64,000 bases of DNA from Streptomyces sp. TRM68367 (GCF_014495685.1 NZ_JACTVI010000005.1:142834-206833), one strand, 5' to 3'; positions 1 through 8,615 are shown, numbered from the stretch's first letter. Numbers and translations: made by a program. The notes: generated by a model not told the origin, from the letters alone.

Positions 1-417
1 AAACCGGGAGACGCGGTCGGCCGTCTACGCGAACTGGCGGAGCGGGTGCGTGCGGAGTGGGGAGCGCGCCGCCCGCTGGTGCGCCGCGTATGGCGGGGAG
101 CGGCGGACGGGCTCCGGTTGGCCTGGGACTTCGGCTCCGCGGCCCGTCTCTACCAAGGCATCGACAACACTCTCCTGCACGGCGACGGTCCGGCCGAGCG
201 GGCGGAGCGGGCGGTGGTGCGGCTGCGGCTGGCCGAATGCCGCCTCGCCTTCGGTGAGCTGGACGCCGCCGTCGCCGCCGTCGACGCCGCGGGACGTACG
301 GCCGCGGGCCTGCCGGGCGAGCTCGCCGTACAGGTCGAGTCCGTGCGGCGCGAGGTCGATGTCCAGCTCTCTGCCCGGCTCGCGGATGCGGACGACCAGG
401 GCGGGCCAGGGGCCTGA
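1..417 (+). CDS. C-terminal end of an unidentified protein (partial, enters from the left)
   Basis: The frame is open from the first base and ends at a TGA at 415-417, so this is the 3' end of a gene that starts outside the window. About 138 residues are visible. They are Ala/Arg/Glu rich and predicted to be mostly helical, with regularly spaced Ala and Leu (AERAVVRLRLAECRLAFGEL, then DAAVAAVDAAGRTAAGL), which could be a TPR-like or coiled helical repeat. No catalytic motif can be recognised and the family is unknown. It converges on the methylase gene ending at 484. The codon pattern (G/C in third positions) supports this frame over the overlapping frames. Confidence 0.55.
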   Translation, partial: KPGDAVGRLRELAERVRAEWGARRPLVRRVWRGAADGLRLAWDFGSAARLYQGIDNTLLHGDGPAERAERAVVRLRLAECRLAFGELDAAVAAVDAAGRTAAGLPGELAVQVESVRREVDVQLSARLADADDQGGPGA

Positions 418-483
418 CCGCAGGGGAGGGCGCCGTGACATGCCTCGCCTCGCCGCATGCGGCGCCTGCCCCTCTCGGGCGCT

Positions 484-2505
484 CTACGCCCCGCCCGCGA
501 GCCGCCCGGCCGCCAGTTCGTCGCCGAGATCGTGGACAAGGTCAGCACCGAGTTCGGCGGTGCGCCTCGCCAGCTGTTCGAAGGCGGCGAGCTCGCGGAA
601 CGCCTCGCCGTAGCGCCGCTGTTCACGGAGCGGCACCTGGCGGACCTGGAGGCGCCGGACATCGATACGGGAGGAGCTCGTCGCGTGCGTCCCGGCCTGC
701 CGGACATTGGCCGGGGCGCGCAGCGAACCGGCGAGGAACCAGGCGTCGAGCTGCTCGGGCTGCACTCGCACGGCGTGGAGCTGGGGCCCCAGAGCGGTCG
801 GCGGCCCTTCGTGGACCCAAGCCGAGAACGCCCGTGCCACCCCCACCACCACGATGTCCCCGGGTTCGGCGATCACGGCCTCGCGCACCGCGGGGTCGTC
901 GGCGGTGAGATGCCCCCTGGGTTCACCGCCCGACAGCAGATCGGGAACCGTCAGGAGCGGAATGTCCTCGGCGGACGGCACCCCGGTACGAACCGCTGCC
1001 TCCGGTGGTTGCTGACCGCCGCGTAGGGTGAGCGCCCCCGCCCGCGCCAGTTCGGCGACGGTGGTAGCCGTCGGCGAGTCCTGTGCGGAGGAGGTCAGTT
1101 CGAGCGACGCGAGCAGCCGGGCCGACTTGGTCACCCTGGCGGCCAGATCCTTGAACTCCCGCCAGGATTCCGCCAGTCGAGGTGCGGTGTCCGCCGGGGA
1201 CGGGGTGATGTGACGTCCCGGAGTGAGGTCGACCTCGTCGTCGAGGAGCTCGATGACGGGTACGCGTCGTACGAAGGGAGAGACCTCGGCCGGATCCGTC
1301 CGCCCGACGGCCTCGCGCACGAAGTCGCCGATCGCCGTCCAGTCGGGGGCCCACTCGCGGCCCGGGTCGCGGGGAAAGCGGGACACGCCGTCGGCCACCA
1401 GCAGGTGGCCTCCCGTATGTGGCTCTTCACCTGGTACGGGCGCCCGCAGCACCCACAGGTGCAGGGAGACACTGTGCGGCGCGGCGCAGCCCGGCGGCAG
1501 CGCGACGACGGCCTTCAACTGGCCGGTGCGCAGCAACGATCCGCGGATGCGCCGACCCGCTTTTCGCGCCGCCACGGCGGGGGGCAGCAGCAGCACGGCC
1601 GCGCCGCCGGGTCGCAGCCCGGCCAGGCAGTGCTGGACCCAGGCGAGTTCGGGTTCGGTACGCGGCGGCAGCCCGTGGCTCCAGCGGGCGTCCGTGGCCA
1701 ACTCCTCGTATCCCCAGTCCCGTTCGTTGAACGGCGGGTTGCACAGGACGATGTCGGCGGGGTCGTCGGCGAACGGTTCGTCGCGCAGAGAGTCCCCTTC
1801 CCGTACGTCGATGCGCGCGGGCTCTGTCTCCGATAGCTCCCCAGCGAGGCACAGGCGGGCTTCGGCGAGTGCCGCGAGTACGGGCTCACGGTCGCCGCCC
1901 AGCAGGGTCGGCGCTCCACCGCCTGCCGTCTTGACCGCCTCGGTCGCGGCCATCAGGAGATGGCCGGTGCCGCACGCGGGGTCCATCACCGTGACGCCGC
2001 CGTCGACGGCCGTGACGCGGGTGGCGAGCTCCGCCATGAGCGCGGCCAGCGGCTCGGGTGTCGTGGCGATCTGGCGTACATGGACGTCCAGCCAGCGCCG
2101 CAGCAGAAAGGCGAAGGTCTCCGAGCGTCCTTCGCGCCACCCGAGGTCCACAGCCCGCTCGATCAGCGCCGCCACCTCTTCGGGGAACGCGGACTCAGCT
2201 GCCGCGCGCCGACGGGCGAGCCTCCTGCCCACCTCCGCGACCGCCGCCCCCGTCTGGTCGCGTCCGCCGAGGGCCTCGAAGCGGGGCCAGAGCCATTCGC
2301 GCTCGGCGGACTTCTTGAGCTTCTTGTTGTCGCGCAGCCAGTTCTCGATGTCGGTGAGGGAGAACTGGGGGTTCACATCCGTGCCGGCGATCCGGGTGGG
2401 GAACGACGGATAACGCCGCCGCCAGTTGCTGACGGCGGCCCGCCCGACGCCCGCGAGACGAGCGATTTCCGCCAGAGACACGGGTACGGCACCGGGCGTG
2501 GACAT
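484..2505 (-). CDS. N6-adenine DNA methyltransferase, HsdM/type IIG-like, with N-terminal helix-turn-helix
   Basis: A 673-residue protein. The start is placed at 2505, where AGGGAG precedes ATG by 7 bp, rather than at the upstream in-frame ATG at 2529. Residues 1-60 look like a MerR/HTH-type DNA-binding segment (SLAEIARLAGVGRAAVSNWR). The SAM-binding motif I DPACGTGHLL is near residue 173 and the catalytic NPPF (VLCNPPFNERDW) near residue 253, which defines an N6-adenine methylase of the HsdM class. The last about 200 residues resemble a type I specificity (TRD) domain, ending in a helical segment. No separate HsdS or HsdR is nearby, so it may be a self-contained modification enzyme whose nuclease or helicase partner is the UvrD-like gene upstream. 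A dyad at 2621-2638 lies 115 bp before the start. The modification role is from family knowledge; the partner is inference. Confidence 0.88.
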   Translation of the reverse strand: MSTPGAVPVSLAEIARLAGVGRAAVSNWRRRYPSFPTRIAGTDVNPQFSLTDIENWLRDNKKLKKSAEREWLWPRFEALGGRDQTGAAVAEVGRRLARRRAAAESAFPEEVAALIERAVDLGWREGRSETFAFLLRRWLDVHVRQIATTPEPLAALMAELATRVTAVDGGVTVMDPACGTGHLLMAATEAVKTAGGGAPTLLGGDREPVLAALAEARLCLAGELSETEPARIDVREGDSLRDEPFADDPADIVLCNPPFNERDWGYEELATDARWSHGLPPRTEPELAWVQHCLAGLRPGGAAVLLLPPAVAARKAGRRIRGSLLRTGQLKAVVALPPGCAAPHSVSLHLWVLRAPVPGEEPHTGGHLLVADGVSRFPRDPGREWAPDWTAIGDFVREAVGRTDPAEVSPFVRRVPVIELLDDEVDLTPGRHITPSPADTAPRLAESWREFKDLAARVTKSARLLASLELTSSAQDSPTATTVAELARAGALTLRGGQQPPEAAVRTGVPSAEDIPLLTVPDLLSGGEPRGHLTADDPAVREAVIAEPGDIVVVGVARAFSAWVHEGPPTALGPQLHAVRVQPEQLDAWFLAGSLRAPANVRQAGTHATSSSRIDVRRLQVRQVPLREQRRYGEAFRELAAFEQLARRTAELGADLVHDLGDELAAGRLAGGA

Positions 2506-2620
2506 CTGGACTCCCTGGACGTTTCTCAATGACTGCGGACACTCCCCCGCCTACGGGCGCGTGTTCAAGCCACTTTCCCCCTCCCGCGCGTCCGGCAGAC
2601 TACTACGGCAAGGCGCGAGC

Positions 2621-2638
2621 ATTGACATTGTTCACAGG
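2621..2638. promoter_or_regulatory. Putative operator, divergent copy of the defence-island dyad
   Basis: ATTGACATTGTTCACAGG matches 13 of 18 positions of the motif at 4859 and 23417 and shares the GC-ATTGAC left flank with the 4859 copy. It sits in the 158-bp gap between the helicase stop and the methylase start, on the promoter side of the methylase. The binding protein is unknown. Confidence 0.4.
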
Positions 2639-2663
2639 CCGACCGCGAGCGTCACCCTTCCCG

Positions 2664-4814
2664 CTATCTCACCCCGTCGAGGAAGGTGCTCGGCTGTCCG
2701 CTGTACGACATGTACAGCGCCTCTCTCGCCCGGGTGCTCGCCACGAACAGCAGGCACCGTTCCGCCGCGAGATCCGTCGCGTTCTGCAGAGGATCGACCT
2801 CGACCGGCGTCACCGCCGGCGGGAACGGAAACGCCGACACGGTCACCCCGGCCACGGCCACACAGCGGAACTCAAGGCCCTTCAGACTGTGCAGACTCGA
2901 CACCCGTACCCCGGCCGCGTCGTCGGACTCCCCGTCCTTGACCCGTACCACGGGCAGCCCGGCCTGAGCGAGCCGGTCGCCGATCCGCGCGGTCTGCGTG
3001 TGGAACCGGGCGCAGACCGCGATCTCGGACGGCGCGACCCCGGCCGCCACCCACGCGCTCACCCTGCGGACGACGGCATCGGCCTCGGCGGCCTCCGTCC
3101 CGTGCCCTTCGCACACGGGCCGCTCCCCGTGCAGCAGGGATCGGTAGCCAGAGAGCGAATCCGGCGCGTCACCGGTCAGATCCGCCACCGGTTCCCCGTC
3201 GAGCAGCGCCCGCGACCAGCGCAGGATCTCCTCCGTGGAGCGGTAGTTGAGGCGCAGCCGCGCACCACGCCCCGCGACGGAGACTCCGAGGGAACGCAGC
3301 GAGACCCGGGAGTCGTAGATCCGCTGGTGCGGGTCGCCGGTGAGAAACAGGTCGTCGGGCCCCTCCGGCACCAGAGCCCTCAGCAGCCGCCACTGGGCTG
3401 GGTGCAGGTCCTGCGCCTCGTCCACCACCACATGGTCGTACGAGGGGCCCTCGCCCGGCCTGTCCTTCAGCAGCCGGGCGGCCCGGGCGCACAACTGCAG
3501 CCAGGTGCAGGCACGGTCGCGGGCGAGTTCCTCCTCGAACTGCGCCATCGCCTGCCAGAGCCGCGGACGCTGCCCGGCCGCCAGTTTGCTGCCGCGCCCA
3601 CGCCGAAGGCACTTCTCGTACTCCTCGCGGGTGCGCAGGTCCTGGGCGAGCAGCACATGCCGGTACTCCTGGGCCAGGAAGGCGTCGGTCCACGGCAGTT
3701 CGAGCCTGCGGGCCAGACGCTGCCAGCGCCGCCGCTCGTCCTTGTCGCCGAGGACGCTCCCCGGACTCCCGTGCAGCTCCCGCACGATGCGGTGCGCGGT
3801 GGCGTCGACCGTGTTGACGGTGACCCGGCCGAGGAGCGCCTGGTCGTGGTCGAGGAGCAGGGCGAGTCCGGAGCGCAACGAGCGGGCGAGCGCGCCGGTG
3901 TACGTGGTGAGCAGGACGCGGGTGTCGGGTGAGCGCCCGAGCAGATGCCTGACGCGGTGCAGGGCGACCACGGTCTTGCCGGTGCCGGGGCCGCCGGTGA
4001 TCTGGGCGGGGCCCGCGTACGCCGGCCGGTAGGCCACCCGCCGCTGTGTCGGGTGCAGGAAGATCCGCCACGCGTCGAAGGGCTTGGCGAGAATGTCGGC
4101 GAGCTCCTCGGGCCCGGTGACGAGGGCGATCCGGCTGCGGGTACGACTGACGGCGGCGGCCAGCTCGCCCCGCTTCTCCTCGGACTCGTCACCGGCGACC
4201 GCCTGCCGCGCCGCGGCGAGGTCACGGTAGATGTCGTCGGGGTCGAAGCCTTCCGCGAGCAGCCACAGCGCCTCGAACTGGTCCTCGGGCATCAGCGACC
4301 CGAAGGCTTCCAACTGTGCCTTGCCAGTGATGACGCGGGCTGCGCGCAGCGTGACGTCGTCGACACCCAGGTGCCGCAGCACGGTGTCCGACCAGCCGGC
4401 GAACAAGAGCTGCGGCGCGGCCTCGGCCTCCTGGGCGAAGAGCGGGGTGACCTGCTCCATGGCGGTGAGATCACGCACTTCGAGACAGCGGGTGACCGCG
4501 TTGACGGAATACAGCCGCCGCTTGGCCCAGGAGTACGCCTTGTCGTGCGAGACCACATGGACGAAGACGAACACGTCACTGCCGTCGTCGGGCGCGAGCA
4601 GCACGATGCGCTGTCCGTCGTCGACCCGGATGGTGCGCATGCGCGGATCGCGGGAGCCGACCACGGACTCCAGGTGCAGGCCCTTGTCGGCGTGCAACTG
4701 GTGGACCGTCAGCTGCTGGAACTTCCCCATCGCCTTGTGGACGCGGGCGCGGGAGGGCTTGTCGAGCCGGTCCACGCCCTCCCAGAAGGTGTTGGTGATC
4801 GCGATCTGCGGCAT
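2664..4814 (-). CDS. UvrD/Rep-like superfamily I DNA helicase with RelE-like N-terminal domain
   Basis: A 716-residue protein. Residues 1-100 (FWEGVDRLDKPSRARVHKAM, then RTIRVDDGQRIVLLAP) look like a RelE/HigB-type mRNA-interferase fold fused in front of the helicase. Helicase motifs are clear: Walker A GGPGTGKT near residue 275, motif II VVVDEAQD near 460, motif IV-like LNYRSTEEILRW, motif V SSLHSLKGLEFR and motif VI FVASTRAREALYMSY. This domain order is known in actinobacterial UvrD-like ATPases of defence islands. It would unwind or translocate on DNA in the cytoplasm. It lies upstream of the methylase on the same strand (158-bp gap), suggesting a modification/helicase pair. The 18-bp dyad at 4859 is 44 bp before the ATG. 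The RelE-like assignment is pattern-based and only moderately sure. Confidence 0.87.
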   Translation of the reverse strand: MPQIAITNTFWEGVDRLDKPSRARVHKAMGKFQQLTVHQLHADKGLHLESVVGSRDPRMRTIRVDDGQRIVLLAPDDGSDVFVFVHVVSHDKAYSWAKRRLYSVNAVTRCLEVRDLTAMEQVTPLFAQEAEAAPQLLFAGWSDTVLRHLGVDDVTLRAARVITGKAQLEAFGSLMPEDQFEALWLLAEGFDPDDIYRDLAAARQAVAGDESEEKRGELAAAVSRTRSRIALVTGPEELADILAKPFDAWRIFLHPTQRRVAYRPAYAGPAQITGGPGTGKTVVALHRVRHLLGRSPDTRVLLTTYTGALARSLRSGLALLLDHDQALLGRVTVNTVDATAHRIVRELHGSPGSVLGDKDERRRWQRLARRLELPWTDAFLAQEYRHVLLAQDLRTREEYEKCLRRGRGSKLAAGQRPRLWQAMAQFEEELARDRACTWLQLCARAARLLKDRPGEGPSYDHVVVDEAQDLHPAQWRLLRALVPEGPDDLFLTGDPHQRIYDSRVSLRSLGVSVAGRGARLRLNYRSTEEILRWSRALLDGEPVADLTGDAPDSLSGYRSLLHGERPVCEGHGTEAAEADAVVRRVSAWVAAGVAPSEIAVCARFHTQTARIGDRLAQAGLPVVRVKDGESDDAAGVRVSSLHSLKGLEFRCVAVAGVTVSAFPFPPAVTPVEVDPLQNATDLAAERCLLFVASTRAREALYMSYSGQPSTFLDGVR

Positions 4815-4858
4815 ACGCGCCTCGCCTTCCTACGCCAAGCTCCGCTACAACAGCAAGC

Positions 4859-4876
4859 ATTGACTGAGTTTACAAT
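4859..4876. promoter_or_regulatory. Shared defence-island operator, copy 1 (between helicase and GNAT genes)
   Basis: ATTGACTGAGTTTACAAT, with dyad ends ATTG...CAAT, lies in the 172-bp divergent promoter region of the leftward helicase and the rightward GNAT gene. It differs at one of 18 positions from the reverse complement of 23417-23434. Such identity in a >70% GC region is unlikely by chance. It includes a TTGACT that could also act as a -35 box. Confidence 0.6.
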
Positions 4877-4986
4877 TGACCGGGTTGGGTGCGGCCCCAT
4901 CTGATCAATCCATGGTCCGTAGGCGGCTCCGCTTGGCAAGATTCACCTGGGACGTTGATCGGCCGGACAAGTGGCGGAGGGGGAAC

Positions 4987-7044
4987 ATGGCGATCAAGGT
5001 GCTGCCGGTGTCCGGGGAGGGGTCGGAGCTGATGGGCCCGGTCATCGCCCTGGGCGACCGGTACACGAAGTATCTGGGCCTGCTCACGCCGCCCGCCTAC
5101 CACAAGCACGCCGAGGACGGCGGCCTGTTGGCGGCCGTGGAGGACGGGGAAGTCGTCGGCTACGCGCTCTTCGGGCTCCCGAAACGGAATCTCCATGTGC
5201 GCCTCGCCCACTTGTGCGTGGCCGAGGAGCACCGGAAGAAGGGAGTCGCACACCGACTGATCAAGACCATTCGGGAGCAGCACGCGCACCGGCTCGGAAT
5301 CCGGGCCAAGTGCCGTCGCGACTACGGCCTCAGCGACATGTGGGCGGGCCTCGGCTTCGTCCCCAAGGGCGAGAGCGTGGGCAGGGGCAAGGACAGGGAG
5401 ATCCTGGACACCTGGTGGCTCGACCTCGGCCATGAGGACCTGTTCACCGAGGCTCAGAGCGAGGCTCTGCTCGTGGTGACCGTCGACCACAGCGTCTTCG
5501 CAGGACTCCGCGGTGCGGGGTCGGAGCAAGCGGTGAAGGAGTCGCAGGCCCTCGAAGCGGGATGGCTCGCCGACCTGATCGAGCTCGCTCATACACCGCA
5601 GCTGCTGCACGCCGTACGCGACGTGGAGAAGGCGGAAGAACGGCGGCATCAGCGCGCTGGCTTGGCCGGGCTGCGGCCACTGTCCCCTGACACCGCAGCG
5701 GTTTCGGTCCGCTTGGCGGAGTTGGTCGCGGCAGTGCGGAAAGAGTCGCCCGGCGTACCCCTCGCCGCCGAGCAGCGCGCCCACCTGCGGTACGTGGCCG
5801 AGACGTCCTGCGCCGGCCTTCAGGTACTGGTGACACGCGATCCCGGACTTGCCGCCCTGGCCGATATCGCCTGGGGCGTAGCACGCGTCAAGGTCGTCTC
5901 CCCCGCGGTGGTCACCCTGCATGTGGATGAACTGCACCAGGCCCAGGTGTACCGGCCGGCCGATCTCATGGGCACCGCCTTTTCCGCCGAGACGGTCACA
6001 CCCGGCAGCGAAGGTGAGCTGGTCGCCTTCTTCGACCAGGCCGACGGCGACAGGGGTTCCGCCTTCGCGGAGCGACTGAAACGCCTCGCCACAGACGGTA
6101 TGCTGTGGCACAGGGAACTGCTCCGGGACGGAGCGGGACGCCCTGTGGCTCTGAACGACTGGGCCATGGACGGCCGCACACTCAATGTCGCCTTCCTGCG
6201 TACCGCTTCACACCCCCTGGAGGAGACACTCGCGAGGCAATTGCTCTTCATGCTGAAGAAGCTCGCCCGAGAGAGAAGTGCGCAAGCGGTCCGCATCGCG
6301 GATCCGTACATGTCCGCGGCAGCCAAGGCGGCAGCCGGCAGCGACGGCTTCCTCGCCGATGAGACCGGCTTCACCGCTGTCCTCGTCGATGTGTGCGGCT
6401 CCGCCGACGCCGTGTCCGCGGTAGCCGCTGAGATCGGAAGCCGCCTGGGGCGCGTGATGCCGGCCTTGGATCCTCAGGTGCCGCCAGAGATCGCGAGCGT
6501 GGCCGAGCGGGTGTGGTGGCCGGTGAAGCTCATCGATTCGGCTCTGCCGTCCTTCATCGCACCCATCAAGCCCCGTTGGTCGACGGAACTGTTCGACGTT
6601 CCGGCCATGCTCGTCCCCCGGGCCGACGCGCTCGGCATCAGCCGTGAGCACGTCTACTACCGATCGTCAGGGCGCCGTGGGGAGTCGGTCCCCGCCCGAA
6701 TCCTCTGGTACGTCAGCAAGGGCACCTCCGGGCAGCAGGGACAGATGGTGATCGGCTGCTCACGCCTGGACGAAGTGATCGTCGACGAACCTGACACTCT
6801 CTTCTCGAAATTCGAACACCTGGGCGTATATGGTCGTGCCGACGTGCGCGCGACAGCCGACAGCTCAGGGAAGGTCATGGCCTTGAGGTTCTCCGACACG
6901 GAGATCTTTCCTGTACAAGTGACGCATTCCCGGTTGACCGCGTTGGCCGGGAAGCTGCGGCTACCGTTGTCACTGATGTCGCTGTCGAAGATCAGCAACG
7001 CGCTGTTCCAGGCTGTTTATGAAGAGGGGCACCGAACGACGTGA
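4987..7044 (+). CDS. Multidomain GNAT acetyltransferase / PIN-like / PUA-like (EVE/ASCH-type) protein
   Basis: A 685-residue protein. The start at 4987 follows GGAGGGGG; an earlier in-frame ATG at 4876 lacks a ribosome binding site. Residues 1-150 are a GNAT fold, with HVRLAHLCVAEEHRKKGVAH as the acetyl-CoA-binding R/Q-x-x-G-x-G/A-like segment. Residues about 150-310 resemble a PIN-type nuclease: VDHSVFAGL at the start and VLVTRDPGLAALAD near the end. The C-terminal about 170 residues (ISREHVYYRSS, ARILWYVSKG, VIGCSRLDEV, EHLGVYGRADV) look like a PUA/EVE-type nucleotide-binding barrel. The next gene encodes an ASCH protein and overlaps by 4 bp (GTGA), so the two are translated together. A role in RNA modification, cleavage or conflict is inference; no characterised relative can be named. 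Confidence 0.75.
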   Translation: MAIKVLPVSGEGSELMGPVIALGDRYTKYLGLLTPPAYHKHAEDGGLLAAVEDGEVVGYALFGLPKRNLHVRLAHLCVAEEHRKKGVAHRLIKTIREQHAHRLGIRAKCRRDYGLSDMWAGLGFVPKGESVGRGKDREILDTWWLDLGHEDLFTEAQSEALLVVTVDHSVFAGLRGAGSEQAVKESQALEAGWLADLIELAHTPQLLHAVRDVEKAEERRHQRAGLAGLRPLSPDTAAVSVRLAELVAAVRKESPGVPLAAEQRAHLRYVAETSCAGLQVLVTRDPGLAALADIAWGVARVKVVSPAVVTLHVDELHQAQVYRPADLMGTAFSAETVTPGSEGELVAFFDQADGDRGSAFAERLKRLATDGMLWHRELLRDGAGRPVALNDWAMDGRTLNVAFLRTASHPLEETLARQLLFMLKKLARERSAQAVRIADPYMSAAAKAAAGSDGFLADETGFTAVLVDVCGSADAVSAVAAEIGSRLGRVMPALDPQVPPEIASVAERVWWPVKLIDSALPSFIAPIKPRWSTELFDVPAMLVPRADALGISREHVYYRSSGRRGESVPARILWYVSKGTSGQQGQMVIGCSRLDEVIVDEPDTLFSKFEHLGVYGRADVRATADSSGKVMALRFSDTEIFPVQVTHSRLTALAGKLRLPLSLMSLSKISNALFQAVYEEGHRTT

Positions 7045-7520
7045 ACGATCCGGAGCGCGCGATGCTGCTGTCCGTCCACCCTCGGTTCGCCACGGCGATC
7101 CTGGCCGGGACGAAGACGGTGGAGGTCCGCCGCCAGCGCGTCGCCGCCCCGCCCGGGACTCCGGTCCTCCTCTACGCGACCGCCCCCACCATGGCCATCG
7201 TGGGCCTCGCGCGCATCACCTCGGTGCGGGTGGCCTCGCCCCGCGAGGTCTGGTCCGCCAGCCGGACGAAGGCCGGAATCAGCCGACGCGAGTACGACGA
7301 GTACATGAGCGGAGCACTCCAGGCGAGCGGGCTCTCGCTGGAAGCGCCCGTGGCCTTCGAATCGCCGGTGTCGCTGGCGGCCCTGCGGGCTTCCGGGTCG
7401 TTCCATCCACCACAGAGCTACCGGTATTTGACGGGAGAGGACCTGCGGAAGGTGGCGGTGGCCGCACCGGACGGTGGCGCGGCCCTGCGTGACACGCTGG
7501 GCGAACTCGTTCGGGTCTGA
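7041..7520 (+). CDS. ASCH (PUA-like) domain protein
   Basis: A 159-residue protein starting with GTG inside the stop of the preceding gene. The N-terminus (MLLSVHPRFATAILAGTKTV, then EVRRQRV) is the hallmark of the ASCH fold: a short strand, a helix ending in G-x-K-T-V-E-x-R. This is followed by PVLLYATAPTMAIVGLARI, the barrel strand. ASCH domains bind RNA or modified nucleosides and some are ribonucleases or amidohydrolases. The C-terminal half (YRYLTGEDLRKVAVAAPDGG) is consistent with the family. Being translationally coupled to a GNAT/PIN-like/PUA-like protein, it is likely a subunit or partner of it. Confidence 0.82.
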   Translation: MNDPERAMLLSVHPRFATAILAGTKTVEVRRQRVAAPPGTPVLLYATAPTMAIVGLARITSVRVASPREVWSASRTKAGISRREYDEYMSGALQASGLSLEAPVAFESPVSLAALRASGSFHPPQSYRYLTGEDLRKVAVAAPDGGAALRDTLGELVRV

Positions 7521-7554
7521 GTGGTCCAGGGGCGGCGGGACGCGGGCCACTGAC

Positions 7555-7780
7555 TTACCGGCGGCACACGGCCCACACCGTTTTACCTCCGGGGCGGTGC
7601 GGGCGTACACCCAGTCGTCGGTCAGGGCCTCGACGAGCAGCAGGCCACGCCCCGACTCATCGCCGTCGTCGGGGTGTTGTGGTGTCGGCCACCGCTCGCC
7701 GCAGGCGTCGGTGACCTCGATCCGCAGTTCGCCCACGTCCAGGCGGACGTCGAGGCGGGCCAGACGTCCCGTGCATTGAT
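7555..7780 (-). pseudogene. Remnant of an RsbW-like anti-sigma/ATPase (HATPase_c) gene
   Basis: Reading the minus strand, LDVGELRIEVTDACGERWP and then ESGRGLLLVEALTDDW match the N-box/G-box end of Streptomyces RsbW-type ATP-binding proteins. After TAPE the frame breaks; in the next frame GGKTVWAVCRR-stop restores the usual family C-terminus, ending at TAA 7555-7557. The first half of the gene is missing (nothing recognisable beyond about 7780, where the vapB promoter begins). This is a decayed fragment with one frameshift, not an expressed gene, and it fills most of the 300-bp gap before vapB. Confidence 0.65.
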
Positions 7781-7805
7781 ATCCTTATTGCGAATCTAGA
7801 TATCA
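7777..7805. promoter_or_regulatory. vapBC operator/promoter (inverted repeat TGATATC...GATATCA)
   Basis: Perfect 7-bp inverted repeat (7777-7783 and 7799-7805) separated by 15 bp in an unusually AT-rich stretch, 22-50 bp upstream of vapB. VapBC complexes normally repress their own promoter through such dyads. Confidence 0.6.
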
Positions 7806-7826
7806 GGCTCTTCGGAGGTGGTCCAC

Positions 7827-8069
7827 ATGGCCCGTACCGTGATCGACGTCGATGACGACGCACTTGCCGAAGCCGCCCGCTACCTGGGCACCACCACCAA
7901 GAAGGACACCGTCAACGCCGCCCTCCACGAGATCAACGACCGTCGGCGACGCGCAGCCGCCATCGAGCGCATGCGGCACATGGTCAGCGAGGGCAAGGTC
8001 GACCTCGACCTGATCGACGAGGACGGCGCCGACTCCGGCGACCACTCGGCGGGAGCCGACGCGGCGTGA
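7827..8069 (+). CDS. vapB: VapB-type antitoxin
   Basis: An 80-residue protein. The ATG at 7827 is chosen because GGAGGTGG ends 5 bp before it; a GTG at 7818 would lie inside that site. The sequence RTVIDVDDDALAEAARYLGT, then TKKDTVNAALHEI, is the N-terminal DNA-binding domain of the VapB type II TA family common in actinobacteria (DUF2191-like). The acidic tail (IDEDGADSGD) would wrap around the toxin. Its stop overlaps the GTG of vapC (GTGA), so the pair is co-translated with antitoxin first. It is likely autoregulated through the inverted repeat just upstream. Confidence 0.88.
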   Translation: MARTVIDVDDDALAEAARYLGTTTKKDTVNAALHEINDRRRRAAAIERMRHMVSEGKVDLDLIDEDGADSGDHSAGADAA

Positions 8070-8467
8070 GGGAAGGGTTCTTGGCAGACACCTCCGCTCT
8101 CATCCGCTTCTACCGGGGGCAGACCTCTCCCGGTTGGGACGACACCGTCACCGCCGGCCTGGTCGGCCTGTGCGAGCCGATCCGCCAGGAATTCCTGCGC
8201 GCGGTCGGCGGCCGCGCCGACTACTACGAAGCCGACGCCGTACTGCACGAAACCTTCCCCCACTACGAAGTACCTGAAGACGCCTGGCAGAAGACCGCTC
8301 AGCTACAACGGGACCTCGCCGACCGCAGCTGGCACCAGTCCGCCAGCCCCGTCGACCTGCTCGTCGCGATCACCGCCGCACACCACAAACTGACCGTCCT
8401 GCACGCGGACAAGGACTTCGACGCCATCGCCGGCATCACGGGCCAACGCGTCCGACGCGTCGACTGA
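8066..8467 (+). CDS. vapC: VapC-type PIN-domain ribonuclease toxin
   Basis: A 133-residue PIN protein. The N-terminal acid is in FLADTSALIRFYRG, the central acid in EPIRQEFLRAV, and the C-terminal acids in SPVDLLVAITAAHH and LHADKDFDAIAGI. These are the four acidic positions that bind Mg2+ for RNA cleavage. Length is normal for VapC. It begins with GTG overlapping the vapB stop. A strong terminator follows at 8616. It probably inhibits translation by cutting tRNA or rRNA when VapB is lost, which is the family function; the target is unknown. Confidence 0.9.
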   Translation: MREGFLADTSALIRFYRGQTSPGWDDTVTAGLVGLCEPIRQEFLRAVGGRADYYEADAVLHETFPHYEVPEDAWQKTAQLQRDLADRSWHQSASPVDLLVAITAAHHKLTVLHADKDFDAIAGITGQRVRRVD

Positions 8468-8508
8468 CGAGCCGGACCAGGGTCTGTCCGGTGGATCAGG
8501 TGATCGAC

Positions 8509-8572
8509 GATGCGCTGTCCGTCGTCGACTTGGATGGTGCGCATGCGCGGATCGCGGGAACCGACCACGGAT
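8509..8572 (-). pseudogene. Fragment of a second UvrD-like helicase gene
   Basis: About 64 bp are nearly identical to 4607-4670, inside the helicase gene at 2664-4814. The minus strand encodes VGSRDPRMRTIQVDDGQRIV, against VGSRDPRMRTIRVDDGQRIV in the intact gene. Homology stops abruptly on both sides, so this is debris from a lost or recombined copy. Confidence 0.75.
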
Positions 8573-8615
8573 CCATCGGCCAGCCGGGCGGTTCTGCGCC
8601 GCCGCCATATGCCGA

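Noticed and set aside
484..4814. Complete type I restriction-modification locus
   Set aside because: The methylase is HsdM-like, but no HsdR or HsdS gene is present; the neighbouring helicase is UvrD-like, not HsdR.
7017..7736. 239-codon minus frame opposite the ASCH gene
   Set aside because: Only its first about 60 codons match an RsbW-like ATPase; the rest is shadow of the ASCH gene. Recorded as a remnant instead.
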